In this document: positions 34,508-44,734 of the stretch, one piece after another | Position numbering within the stretch: the first letter of the stretch is position 1 | Layout of the letters: each line of letters begins with the position of its first letter | Origin: Chionoecetes opilio | Lineage: Eukaryota > Arthropoda > Malacostraca > Decapoda > Majidae | NCBI GenBank assembly: GCA_016584305.1 | Contig: JACEEZ010001830.1 | Coordinates: forward strand, 1 to 64,000 | Direction of reading: 5' to 3' | DNA length: 64,000 nt | The notes under the pieces: model-generated | What the model was told of the DNA's origin: nothing | Seen by the model: the letters and a program-made list of their open reading frames with translations, nothing else | Databases searched by the model: none | Position numbers and translations under genes: made by a program

Positions 34508-34686
34508 TAAGATAAGATACTTTGATCCTATCTAGACACTTTGCAAGTACCAACTACAAGGTTATTGACTATACAAAGCGCCACCACGCCAGGACAAACC
34601 TGGTGGCCTCGAACCGCTGACCGAATGCACAGGGACGCTGCACACGCGAGCCCACAGCTCTACCAACCTTGCCCCCCTGACGGGTT
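34508..34686 (-). mobile_element. SINE family 1, copy 2 with clear TSD
   Basis: A 13-bp perfect duplication AGGAATGGAGAGA flanks it (34495-34507 and 34687-34699), and the host CR1-like sequence confirms the empty site. On the minus strand it has an A-box-like TGGTAGAGC region and a perfect B box GGTTCGAGGCC, then about 110 bp of body, and a TATCTTATCTTA tail. It is a tRNA-derived SINE. Confidence 0.9.
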
Positions 34687-34719
34687 AGGAATGGAGAGAA
34701 ATGACAAAGAGGACATGTA

Positions 34720-35116
34720 GCGGCGGTGGCATGCTGGGGAGGCGGTAGTGGAGTGGTTAGCGTCTCCGACAGGCGTTCTCGGTGACCCGAGTTCGATACC
34801 CGAAGAAACCCAAAACCTTTCTGCACCGTGGAGTGGTCTAAGAACACCCACATGCCCTGCCCACCAACTCTACCTTGGACTGTGAGTGCATCGGAGGACA
34901 CAGGGGGGCGGAATGAGCCTTTAATCACAGGCGTCACTATAAAAATCCTGCCTGTGCCACCACGGGCGAGGGCCAACCATCACAGCCCTCAAGTGAACCT
35001 CCAGAGCCAACCATCACAGCCCTCAAGTGTGCCTCCAGGGCCTACCATCCAAGCCCTGGGTCACCACTGCCTACAGGCGCTATAGGCACAACATGTATAA
35101 AAAAAAAAAAATTTAA
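34720..35116 (+). mobile_element. SINE family 2, copy 1
   Basis: A tRNA-like head at about 34737-34802 with A box TAGTGGAGTGG and B box GAGTTCGATACC. The body contains AAGAACACCCACATG and two copies of CCAACCATCACAGCCCTCAA. It ends in poly-A at 35100-35112. ATGTA is duplicated at 34715-34719 and 35117-35121. The second copy is at 59456-59800. Confidence 0.85.
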
Positions 35117-35395
35117 ATGTATTTATGGGACGTAGGAGCCACAAGAGCCATGTCAGGAATGCAGGGAAATGACAAGGAGGACATGTGTGTATGGGACGTA
35201 GGAGCCACAAGAGGTCATACAAAGAAGCTTAAGACAAGGTGCCTGAAGGACATTAAGCAGTACTGTTTCCCTATCAGTGCATTGATATGTGGAATAGCCT
35301 GGACAGTGAAATTTAGATGCCAAGAGTGTTCATGTGTTTAAAGCTAAGATTGACCCATTGAGACAAGGAGACGGGACCCCATCTGTGTAACCCAT

Positions 35396-35438
35396 TTCCC
35401 CTATATCACAATAGGTAAACACACACACACCACACACA
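35396..35438. repeat. (CA)n microsatellite
   Basis: A short ACAC tract directly after the CR1-like stop codon and CTATATCACAATAGGTAA. Confidence 0.85.
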
Positions 35439-36142
35439 CTAAAAAAGGGGAAAAACCCCCCCCCCCCCCCAAAAAATCCCGGAATTTTGGGGGGTTTTTT
35501 GGGCCCCCCGGGGGGGCCCCGGGGGGATTTTTCCCCCACCTCCCCATAAAAAAACCAAACGCCCCACCCCCCCCCCCATAAAACCTTTTGACCCGGGGCC
35601 CACCGGGGGCCCGGATAGCCCCCCAAAAAAAAAACCCCCCGGGGGGCCCCGGGCCACCCAAAACCCCCGTAAAAAAAAATTTAAATTTAGGGGCGGGGGC
35701 CCCCAAAGGGGGGGGGAAAAAAACCCAAAAAAAGGGAAAAAAAAATTTTTGGGGGGGGAACCAAAAAAAAACAGAATTAGAAAGGCCAAGGGGAAAAGGG
35801 GTATGGGAATGGGGAAAAATTTAAAAAAAATAAATGGGGGGAATTTTGATCCCCCAATTTTAAAGGTTTGGACAAAGGAAAAAGGGCCCTGTTCCCCTTT
35901 CCTTTAAAAATTAAAAAAAAAACCCCCCCCCCAAAAAGGGGGGAAAAACAAAACCCCCAAAAACAAAAAACCCCCCCCAAAAAAAAGGGCCCCCAAAACC
36001 CCAAAAACCCAACCCCCCCCAAAAAAACACCCACCCCCCAAACCCCCAAAGGTACCGGGGGGGTTTTGGGGTTTAAAAAAACCCGGGACCCCAAAAACCA
36101 AACCCCGGGCCCCGGGAAACCCCCCAAAATTCCCCTTTCCCC
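35439..36142. other. C/A- and G/A-homopolymer block, probably artefactual
   Basis: Runs of 4-12 identical bases alternate (CCCCCAAAAA, GGGGGAAAA). No codon structure, family or period is visible. Confidence 0.6.
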
Positions 36143-36994
36143 TTTTTGGGGGGGTGGGGGGGGGGGGGGAAAAAAAAATTTTTTTTGGGGGGTTTGGGGT
36201 GTGGGGGGTTTTGGTTTGGGGGGGGGGGGGGTTTGGTTGGGTGGTTGGGTTAGGGTTTTTTTTTGGTTGGGGTTTGGGGGGGGTTTGTTTTGGGTGTTTT
36301 GTTTTTTGGGGTTGGGTTGGGGGGTTTTTGGGGGGGGGGGGGGTTTGGTGTATTTTTGGGGGTTTTGGGGGGGGTTTTTTGGGGGGGGGGGGGGGGGGGT
36401 TTTTTTTTTTTTGGGGGGGGTTGGGGGGGTTTTTTTGGGGGGTGGGTTGTTTTAAATTTTTTTTGGGGGGGGGTTGGGGTGAGGGGGGGGTTGGGGGGGG
36501 TTTTTGGGGGTGGGTGGGGGGGTTGGGGGGGTTTTGGTTTTTTAGGGGTGTTTTGTGTTTTGGTTTTTTGGGGGTGTGGGGGTTTGGGGTTTGTGTTTTG
36601 GTGGTGGTTTGGTAGGGGGGTTGGTGTGTTTTTTGGGGGGGTGTGTTGTGTGGGGTTGTGTGTGGGGGTGTGGGGTGTTGGGGTTGGGGGGGGTGGGGTT
36701 TTGGGTGTGGGGGGGTGGTGGGGGTTGGTGTGTTTTGGGGGGGGGTTTTTTGGGGTGTGTGGGGGGGGTTTTGGTGGGTTTTGGGGTTTGGTGGGGGTGG
36801 TGTGTGGGGTTTTTGGTGTGTGTGGTGGGGGGGGTTTTGTGGTGTGTTTTGGGGTGTGGTGGGGGGTTTGTGTGTGTGGTGTGTGTGGTGTGTGGTGGTG
36901 GGGGGGGGTGTGGGGGGGGGGGGGTTTGAGGTTTGGGGTGTGGGGTTTGGGAGGGGGGAAAGGGGTTTTAAAGGGGGAGGTTTTTGGGGGGGGG
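36143..36994. other. 852-bp tract with no cytosine
   Basis: The plus strand contains only G and T with about 15 A and no C at all. Long open frames here (up to 251 codons of G/W/V/F/C) follow from this composition and are not genes. The neighbouring C/A-rich block to the left has complementary composition. Confidence 0.9.
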
Positions 36995-38130
36995 CTTTTT
37001 TTTTGGGGAGTGTTTTAAAAATTTTTGGGGAAAAATATTTTTATTTGGGGGGGGGGGGGGGGGTTTTTTTGGGGGGGGGGGAAAAATTTTTTTGGGGGGG
37101 GGGGGGGGGGGGGGCGAAGGGGGGAAAAACAGGGAAAGCGAAAAATTTTTGGACGGGACGAAAAAAATTTCGACCTGACTATAAAAAGGAATTTTAAAAG
37201 ACGAGAAAAAATTTATGATGACGACGAAAAAAATTGCCTACAAAATTTTATTTTTTAAGACGAAAAGACGACGAATATTTTTTCATGACTGAAAACGCAA
37301 ATTAAGGACAGACGAGAAAAAGGAGACGAACTGAAATTTACTAAAGACAGAAAAATTAAGGAGAAAAAACGAAATTTTTCAACGTGAAAAAAGGAAATTG
37401 AGGGGAAAGGGGGGGGTTTTTTTTAAGGACGAGTGAATGACTGAAAAAAAATGGGCTGACGGAAAAAGGCCCCAAAAAAACCCAAAAACCCCCCGCAACA
37501 GGAAAAAAAAAAAACCCCAAAGGGCCCAGCCGAAACGGGGGGGTTTTTTTGGAACCGGTGGGGGCGCCCCCCCCCCAAAAACCCCCAAAAGCAGCGGCCA
37601 CCCCCCACCCCACCCCTGCGGGCCCCCACCCAGGGGGGGGGAGGTTAAACGGGGGGGGGGTTTGGGGGGGGCGCCAAAAGGAGGGGGAAAGGGGCATGGG
37701 GAGGTTGAACCCCAAGCGGAAAACCCCAAAAAAGGCCCCAAGGGAACAAAAATCGGCCACCAAACCGGCAAAACCCAAAAATCGGCAAAAAAATTCCAAA
37801 ACCCAAAACCCTTCCAAGACCCCCCCAAACCCAAAACTGGGCAACCTTTAAAAAAGGGGAAAACCCCAAAAAACCCCCCGGGGGAGTTCCGGGTCGGCGG
37901 GGGTGCCCCACCAGGGCGGGGGGGCCCCCACACTGGGCGCGGGTCCCAAACCACACTAGCCCCTGGGTTTTTATCGGGAAAAATAGCTTTTTTCCACATA
38001 TTGAAGATAAAACCTCTTTTAGAAAATTTCGCACCCCACCACATTTTTTAAGGACTCATGACTAGTTTTGGGCTGGGGGGGATTATCAACACCTTTAATT
38101 TTTTTTATGTGATTTTATCTTTTTTTTTCC
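36995..38130. other. Homopolymer-rich, GACGA and C-rich blocks
   Basis: G-runs to 37125, an A-rich GACGA/GAAAAA block to 37400, then C/A- and G-rich runs to 37930. No feature can be supported. One or more missing VPS53 exons could be hidden here. Confidence 0.5.
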
Positions 38131-38500
38131 CAAAAATCTAGTTTTAAAATGGAAAAATTCCCTCCGGGCCCCCTGGGGCCCCAGGGGTTTCGAGTTGGGA
38201 CTTTAACCGTAAGTTTTTTTATTTACTATGTCAAAAGCATCAGGAAGCCACCCCCCTGCCTGCCCTTTTATGCACGGGCAGCTGATTTGGGATCCCCGTA
38301 CACACTACCCATCCCCCAATATTTCATATTTAAAAGCGCGTGACCACGGACAGCAAACTTTACTACAGAGGGTACAGTAAAAAAACCCTTTGTAGTGAAG
38401 ATTGCGCAGTGGTCATGCCGCTGTTAAGTAGTGAAGATTTTGGATTGGAGTGATGATACCAGGAAGCACCAAACAGCGCCCCTAGCATAAAGGGGAGGCG
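38131..38500. other. Unassigned unique sequence
   Basis: Mixed-composition DNA without coding or repeat signal that I can name. Confidence 0.4.
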
Positions 38501-38645
38501 GGGGCGTGGTCCCGTGCATTTTGGGGAGTTTCAAAAGGAGGCTAGACAGTGTTATGGAGGGGATGAAAAGGGGGATGTAGGTAGTGTTAAATAACAGGAA
38601 CTCCACGTGTAGTCTCCCACCTCTTGTAGCTTCCTTATCCTGTTG
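38501..38645 (+). mobile_element. LINE 3' tail fragment
   Basis: GAGGCTAGACAGTGTTATGGAGGGGATGAAAAG reads LDSVMEGMK in one frame, a LINE ORF2 C-terminal pattern. It is followed by CTCTTGTAGCTTCCTTAT, a block shared with 44030-44062. Confidence 0.5.
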
Positions 38646-38880
38646 TCAAAACAGTTTTGAATAATCAACATACACACACAGATTGCCTCAACAGAGTACC
38701 ATTTATGACTTAAGGCAGAAACTCTCCTTATAAACCCTGTATGGCTGCCTAGTATGGGTAAATGGCTAGCTGGGTAAATGGCTGAAGGAATACATGTGAA
38801 GAACAGACACCAGGCTAGCTATTGGTCTATAACGAGGGTATCTGCTGAACTACATACTACTAACTATCAAACTACATGTA
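38646..38880. other. Unique intronic DNA
   Basis: AT-rich sequence with no exon signals. A short GGCTAGCTGGGTAAATGGCT duplication is visible around 38760. Confidence 0.4.
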
Positions 38881-38894
38881 AGAGAGGAGGAGGA

Positions 38895-39518
38895 CTGATG
38901 ACTTATTTATGACACATGACTTATGACTTATTTATGACTTACGACTTAATTATTTATTTAAGACTTATGACTTAATGACTTATGACTTATTTATGACTTA
39001 ATGACTTATTTATGACTTAATGACTTAATGATTTATTTATGACTTAATGACTTATTTATGATTTAATGACTTATGACTTATTTATGACATGACTTATTGA
39101 TGACCCCGCACCCCCCACTCACTCACTGCAGCTTATTTATGACTTATGACTTATTAATGACCCCCTGTGCCCCCCACATACTGCAGCTTATTTATGACTT
39201 ATGACTTAATGACTTATTTATGACTTATGACTTAATGACTTATTTATGACTTATGACTTATGACATGACTTATTAATGACCCTGTGCCCCCCACATACTG
39301 CAGCTTATTTATGACTTATGACTTAATGACTTATTTATTAATTATGACTTAATGACTTATTTATGACTTATTAATGACCCTGTGCCCCCCACTCACTGCA
39401 GCTTATTTATGACTTATGACTTAATGACTTATTTATGACATGACTTAATGACTTATTTATGACTTATGACTTAATGACTTATGACTTAATGACTTATGAC
39501 TTATTGATGACCCCCACT
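38895..39518. repeat. GACTTATTTAT array containing decoy VPS53 donors
   Basis: The array consists of TTATGACTTA / ATGACTTATT steps. Interspersed are four copies (about 39116-39134, 39175-39189, 39292-39306, 39390-39404) of the exon-end/donor sequence. On the transcript strand each reads AAGCTGCA|GTGAGT or AAGCTGCA|GTATGT followed by a G-run, the same as the real junction at 39522. Confidence 0.9.
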
Positions 39519-39521
39519 CAC

Positions 39522-39664
39522 TGCAGCTTGTGTGTGCCCTCCACCAGCATCTGCAGGTGGTTCAGCGTGGTGATGGAGCACGTCAGGTTACGCTTGGCCG
39601 TGTCCAGCTGCTTGATGTCCCTCGTGATCTCCTTGACCCTCTCCTCAGACTCCCCCGCACGCTC
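39522..39664 (-). CDS. VPS53: VPS53 exon, N-terminal coiled-coil region
   Basis: 47 codons plus two bases, uninterrupted. [18 protein letters not shown] and [11 protein letters not shown] are nearly identical to the most conserved stretch of VPS53 ([22 protein letters not shown]...NHLHML), in the N-terminal coiled-coil part that assembles with the other GARP subunits. The acceptor is CATCCCCCCCAG at 39666-39665 after a (CCCT)n tract, and the donor is CTGCA|GTGAGT at 39521-39520. It joins the exon at 44531-44602 in phase 0, matching the family where ...DIK is followed directly by this block. It ends with two bases of a split codon. Confidence 0.93.
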
Positions 39665-39666
39665 CT

Positions 39667-39790
39667 GGGGGGGATGGGAAGATGAGGGGGAGGAGGGCAG
39701 GGAGGGAGGGAGGGAGGAGGGAGGGAGGGGAGGGAGGGAGGGAGGGAGGGGGAGGGAAGGAGGGAGGGAGGGAGGAGGAGGGAGGGAGGA
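39667..39790. repeat. (GGGA)n at a VPS53 acceptor
   Basis: On the transcript strand this is about 120 nt of CCCT/CCCTC, an extended polypyrimidine tract in front of the 3' splice site at 39665-39666. Confidence 0.9.
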
Positions 39791-39804
39791 CTATGAGGGC
39801 TCCA

Positions 39805-39990
39805 GATAAGATAAGATTTTCATCCTATCTAGACACTTTGCAAGTACCAACTACAAGGTTATTGACTATACAAAGCGCCGCCACGCCAGCACGAACTAGG
39901 CGGGACTCCAACCCGATGACCCACGAATGAAGGACGCTGCACATTGCGAGCTCACATCTCTAAAACCAAAATTCCCACCCTGACGGGGCT
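39805..39990 (-). mobile_element. SINE family 1, copy 3
   Basis: Same body as the copies at 108-284 and 34508-34686 (shared CTATCTAGACACTTTGCAAG on the plus strand). The region near the B box is altered and the last 30 bp of the tRNA-like head are diverged. Confidence 0.8.
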
Positions 39991-39994
39991 AATC

Positions 39995-40250
39995 CCTGGG
40001 GGGGGCAAGGGGAAGGGAGAGGGGGGGGGAGGGAGGGGGGGAGGGAGGGGAGGGGGGGGGGAGAGAGAGAGAGAAAAGGAGAGAGAGAGAAGGAGGAGGA
40101 GGGAGAGAGAGAGAGAGGGAGAAGAGGAGATGAGGGGGAGAGGAAAAGAGAGAGAGGAGAGAAGAGAGAGAGAGAGGGGAGAGAGAGAGGGGAGAGAGAA
40201 GAGAAGAAGAGGAGGAGAAAAGGAGAGGAGAGAGGAGAGAGGAGAAATAT
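39995..40250. repeat. G-rich and (GA)n block
   Basis: GGGGGA runs then GAGAGA/GAGGAG. Confidence 0.9.
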
Positions 40251-40264
40251 AAAAAAATAAAAAA

Positions 40265-40639
40265 TTAAAAAAAATATTATATATATTAATACACATCAGT
40301 CGGCATTTTGGGATAGTCAGGCCTGGGCCCTTGGGGGCTGTATGTCTGCAGCCCCGAATGTTTGAATAGCCCCGATCTATAAGCCATAAAATCGCATAGT
40401 TTACCAAATAATCGCCAATATAGCCATAAATAAACGCCATAGTATTAGCCATAAATATGCCATAGTATTAGCCATAAATAGCCAAAAAAAATTAAAATTT
40501 TTTTTTTTACATAAATAAGATGAGGTCTTTTTGGGCCAACATAACATTACGGTAAAAAAAACTAGATATTTGGTTACTGTTGCTTGGCGTGTGCTGATGG
40601 CATCCTTTCTATGAGCAGGACATGAGAGGTGGCGAGGGG
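40265..40639. other. Unique DNA with AGCCATAAAT repeats
   Basis: Six or so copies of AGCCATAAA/TAGCCATAAATA at 40378-40490, then non-repetitive DNA to the minisatellite. Confidence 0.5.
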
Positions 40640-42058
40640 AAAAAGGGGATGAGGAGTGCATGACAGAGGGGATGAGTGCATGACAGAGGAGATGAGGATG
40701 AAGAGGAAGGAGAATGAAGTGCATGACAGAGGAGATGAGAGAACAGAGGAGATAGGAGTGCATACAGAGGAGATGGGGGCATGACAGAGGAGATGAGAAG
40801 TGCATGACAGAGGAGATGAGAGAACAGAGGAGATGAGGAGTGCATGACAGAGGAGATGAGTAGAAAAGAGAATATGAGGAGTGCATGCAAGGAATGAGGT
40901 ACAAGGAGATGAAAAACAGAGAAAAGAGGAGTGCATGACAGAGGAGATGAGGAAGAACAGAGGAATGAGGAGTGCATGACAGAGGAGATGAGGAGAGAAC
41001 AAGGGGATGAGGAGTGCATGACAAAAGAATATGAGGAGTTGCATGACAGAGGAGAGAGGAGTACATGACAGAGGAGATGAGGGATGCATGACGAGGAGAT
41101 GAGGAGTGCATGACAGAGGAGATGAGAGTGCATGACAGAGGAGATGAGGAGTACAAAGACAGAGGAGATGAGGAGTGCATGACAGAGGATGAGGAGTCAT
41201 GACAGAGGAGATGGGAGTGCATGACAGAGGAGATGAGGAGTGCATGACAGAGGAGATGAAGGTACTGACAGAGATGAGGAGTGCATGACAGAGGGATGAA
41301 GGAGTGCATGACAGAGGAGATGAGGAGTGCATACAGAGAGATGAGGAGTACATACAGAATGAGGAGTGCATGACAGAGAATTGAGGGGTGCAGGGCAGAG
41401 GAGATTGAGAGTGCATGACAGAGGAGATAGGAGTACATGACAGAGATTAGGGGTGCATGACAGAGGAGATGAGGAGTGGGATCGACAGAGGAGATAGAGT
41501 GCATGACAGAGGAGATGAGGAATACATGACAGAAAATGAGGAGTGCATGACCGAGAGATGAGGAGTGCATGACAGAGGAGATGAGGAGTGCATACAGAAA
41601 GGGAAAAGGAGTGCATGACAGAGGAATTGAGAGTGCATGACAGAGAATAGAGGATGCATGACAGAGGAGATGGATGCATGCAGAGGAGATGGGGAGTTGC
41701 ATTGATACAAGAAGAATTTAGGATTTTTTTTCATGACAGGGAGATAGGGTGCATTTGACAGAGGGGATGAGGATGCATGCCAGAGGAGATGAGGAGTGCA
41801 TGACAAGGAAGAGGTTGCATGACAAGGAGAAAGAGGAGTACATGACAGAGGAGATGAGGATGCATGACAGAGGAGATGAGGAGTGCATGACAGAGGAGAT
41901 GAGGGGGTGCATGACAGAGGAGATGAGGAGTGCATGACAGAGGAGATGGGGAGTGCATGACAGAGGAGATGAGGAGTGCATGACCAGGGAGATGAGGATG
42001 CATGACGAGGAGATGAGGAGTGCATGACAAGGGAGATGAGGAGTACATGACAGAGGAG
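40640..42058. repeat. Second array of the GTGCATGACAG minisatellite
   Basis: The same 20/23-bp unit as 21104-21990 but with many more small indels and substitutions, about 65 copies. It is in another VPS53 intron (44531 to 39664). Confidence 0.95.
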
Positions 42059-42204
42059 ACACCAAAACACCTTCTAGAGGGTGAAGAAGAGGGAAAATCA
42101 GATGGGAAAAACACAGTTAACACAGTTTTGTCACATTTCAAAATGATCCCCCCTTTATTTTCCCAACCATAGAAGGCAGAAGTTATAAACACAAGGTTGG
42201 TCAG
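42059..42204. other. Unique spacer between minisatellites
   Basis: No coding or repeat signal. Confidence 0.4.
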
Positions 42205-43218
42205 GGGTCAGTATTGAACCCAGCCTTGGCAATATACAATCCTAGGGCTACTGGAATATACAATCTCTAGGACTACTGGCCCAATATACTTCAATACTCT
42301 CAGGACTACTGGCAAATAACAATTCTCAGGACTACTGGCAATATACAATCTCTAGGACTACTGGGCCAATATACAAACTCTAGGACTACTGGCAATATAC
42401 AATCTCTAGGACTACTGGCAATATACAATCTCTAGGACTACTGGCAATATACAATCTCTAGGACTACTGGCAATATACAATCTTAGGACTACTGGCAATA
42501 TACAATCTCTAGGACTACTGCCAATATACAATCTCTAAGGACTACTGGCAATATTACAATCTCTGGGGACTACTGGCAATATACAATCCCCTAGGACTTT
42601 CTGGGGCAATATCAATCTCTAGGACTACTGGCAATATACAATCTCTAGGACTACTGGCAATATACAATCTCCAGGACTACTGGCAATATACAATCTCTAG
42701 GAATACTGGCAATATACAATCTCTAGGACACTGGCACTATACAATCTTCTAGGACTACTGGCAATATACAATCTCTAGGACTACTGGCACTATACAATCT
42801 CTAGGACTACTGGGAATATACCCAATCTCTAGGACCTTACGGCAAATACAATTCTAGGACTACTGGCTATACATCTCTAGGACTATGGCTAATACAATCT
42901 CTAGACTACTGGCAATATACAATCTCTGGGACTACCGGCAATATACAATCTCTGGGACTACTGGCAAAAATACAATCTCTAGGACTACGGGGAATAACAA
43001 TCTCTAGGACTACTGGCAATATACAATCTCTAGGACTACTGGCAATATACAATCTCTAGGACTACTGGCAATATACAATCTCTAGGACTACTGGCACTAT
43101 ACAATCTCTAGGACTACTGGCAATATACAATCTCTAGGACTACTGGCAATATACAATCTCCAGGACTACTGCCAATATACAATCTCTAGGACTACTGCCA
43201 ATATACAATCTCTAGGAC
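42205..43218. repeat. 26-bp minisatellite, about 39 copies
   Basis: The unit contains AATATACAATCTCTAGGACT followed by ACTGGC. Variants include CTATAC for ATATAC and CCAGGA for CTAGGA. Confidence 0.97.
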
Positions 43219-43838
43219 TGCTTCATCACGCCAAGGCTCCAGGTCTTTTTCTGAGGGTTTTACTCCTGCTGATGAAAATATAAATCAAGTCTAGACGTCC
43301 AGCCTCTGGGCCTTTGCTTGTGGCTCAGTTCTTGTGGCAGGAACGTGACAGTGAGCCACGTGACAGCCAATTAACTCATTACGTGAATTACTCATTAAGG
43401 GTTTGTTCTATGCAAAAAGTTTGTTTACAGACCCCCGTTGATTTTGACAGCACTACTTGCATGTCAAATTTCAGTTCAATCCGACAATATTTAGGAGTAG
43501 TTATACACTTTTTGGCGGAAACTTGGTTCCACGGGTCTTATGGTAAGCGACAAGCTCGCTGCCAATAATAACGAAGTTGAACTCAACTCAGATTGTCTTG
43601 ATTTTATTTTAATTTCATGTTGCAAAAGTTATCCTCAGCCAATGACCAGAGCCTTTTGTTAGAGCACAGCGTCTCACATCTTATAGGCATTACACTCATA
43701 TACATATTGAAAATTATCCAGTACAAATTTCAAGATCTCTAGGCTGGGCAAAGTCCCCAATGTTTCAAGATCCTAAATACGCCCCAGCATGTTGGTAGGA
43801 GTTCTAATGATCAAAGCCTAGGCACCCTGCAGTAACAG
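43219..43838. other. Unique DNA with a transposon-end-like motif
   Basis: At 43461-43502 the sequence CATGTCAAATTTCAGTTCAATC...CAATATTTAGGAGTAG resembles the 42-bp subterminal repeats of the TIR transposon at 31060-33751. The rest is unassigned. Confidence 0.35.
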
Positions 43839-43840
43839 TA

Positions 43841-44217
43841 CAGTCAGCGCCATGGGTATTGGCGAGGAACAAGGCACCCTCCAAAGTCTTCGTTCAAATC
43901 TGTCAAAATGTTACTGGCGCGCGAGATGTAGACAAAGACGACTGAAGACGGCGGTGGGAGGGCTCGGCTACTCTCGTGAAGGCCAACTATAGCTATGATC
44001 TCTTAAGGACGTCACAGGAACTACCTCGTGTAGGTCTCGCGGCCTCTTGTAGCTTCCTTATTTTCTTATGTTCTTATGACTGCCCTTCAGCTACTCACCA
44101 AGCTTGAAAGCATTAGTCAGCCTTGGGCATTGACACTGAGAGGATCTTGCTTTTGTTTTGTTGTGTCACGCGCGTGTTTTGCAAAGAAATTCGCGCCAAT
44201 ATCAATGGCGCTGACTG
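43841..44217. mobile_element. TA-target MITE carrying a LINE tail
   Basis: The terminal inverted repeats CAGTCAGCGCCATGGG(TATTGGCG) and (CGCCAATA)TCAATGGCGCTGACTG match at about 22 of 24 positions. TA is duplicated at 43839-43840 and 44218-44219. A fragment CTCTTGTAGCTTCCTTATTTTCTTATGTTCTTATG at 44043-44077 is a LINE 3' tail inside it. Confidence 0.8.
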
Positions 44218-44530
44218 TATAGCTGACACACCTCCTGACGGCTCAGACGGTCAGGGCGCCCGGCATCATGCTGTGGTCTGGCGTTCGACCCCTGACCCCG
44301 CACATTCCCGGGGATTCTTCTAATGTGAAATTCGGGCAGTTACTGTCCCCCTTGAGCAAGGGAATGGGGGGGGGGGTGTCCCAGCAGCATTACCAATCGA
44401 TCGGTAATAATGAGCTCAACGTTCACACCGGGAGGATGATACTGACGATCGCAGGTCTGACACGCGTGGACAAGGCCCTGGGTGAATGACACACGCACAC
44501 GTGTACGTATAATGGTGTGTGTATGTATAC

Positions 44531-44602
44531 CTTTATGTCCTGAAACCTGGAGAAGAGCTCAGCAATGGCCTCCTGGGCGTGGAGAAGGGAGGTTCTTCCA
44601 TC
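44531..44602 (-). CDS. VPS53: VPS53 exon, N-terminal helical region
   Basis: 24 codons, phase 0 at both ends. DGRTSLLHAQEAIAELFSRF and QDIK align with [24 protein letters not shown] of the family. The acceptor is (CTC)n ending CTCCTGCAG at 44604-44603, and the donor is AAG|GTATAC at 44530-44529. It continues into the exon at 39522-39664. The expected preceding block (…VVRGQTNVG) was not found between here and exon 1. No disruption is seen. Confidence 0.88.
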
Positions 44603-44640
44603 CTGCAGGAGGAGGAGGAGGAGGGTATAAGTAAATATCA
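44603..44640. repeat. (GGA)n at a VPS53 acceptor
   Basis: Five GAG/GGA triplets, giving (CCT)n as the polypyrimidine tract on the transcript strand. Confidence 0.8.
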
Positions 44641-44734
44641 ATAGATGCTTTTACATAAGAAAACCACAACAAAATATTGCACACAGAATTATCAACAATT
44701 ATTATTAGCTAATACCAAACTTAAGATGTATTAG

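Larger units (their letters stand above)
30480..35395 (+). mobile_element. CR1-like LINE 3' end, split by three insertions
   Basis: Host pieces are 30505-30635, 34441-34507, 34700-34719 and 35117-35395. The frame reads LEDLTYEERLNKLRLPSLEE...RRQRGDLMAVYRALSGMQGNDK, then after the insertions EDMCVWDVGATRGHTKKL, CLKDIKQYCFP, DMWNSL-like, VFKAKIDPLRQGDGTPSV and a stop near 35389. This is the C-terminus of a CR1/L2-type ORF2. The element is 5'-truncated. A 63-bp (21-codon) segment is present about three times (from 34441, 34698 and 35149). Confidence 0.8.

Noticed and set aside
34737..34802. Possible tRNA gene (A and B boxes present)
   Set aside because: It does not fold into a full cloverleaf with a convincing acceptor stem, and it continues into a body with poly-A tail and target-site duplication, so it is a SINE head.
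36263..37018. 251-codon Gly/Trp/Val frame
   Set aside because: Product of a cytosine-free strand, where stop codons are rare by composition.
42205..43218. CRISPR-like regular repeats of 26 bp (also the 23-24-bp arrays at 5.5-9.6 kb)
   Set aside because: The copies are head-to-tail without unique spacers, and the genome is eukaryotic.
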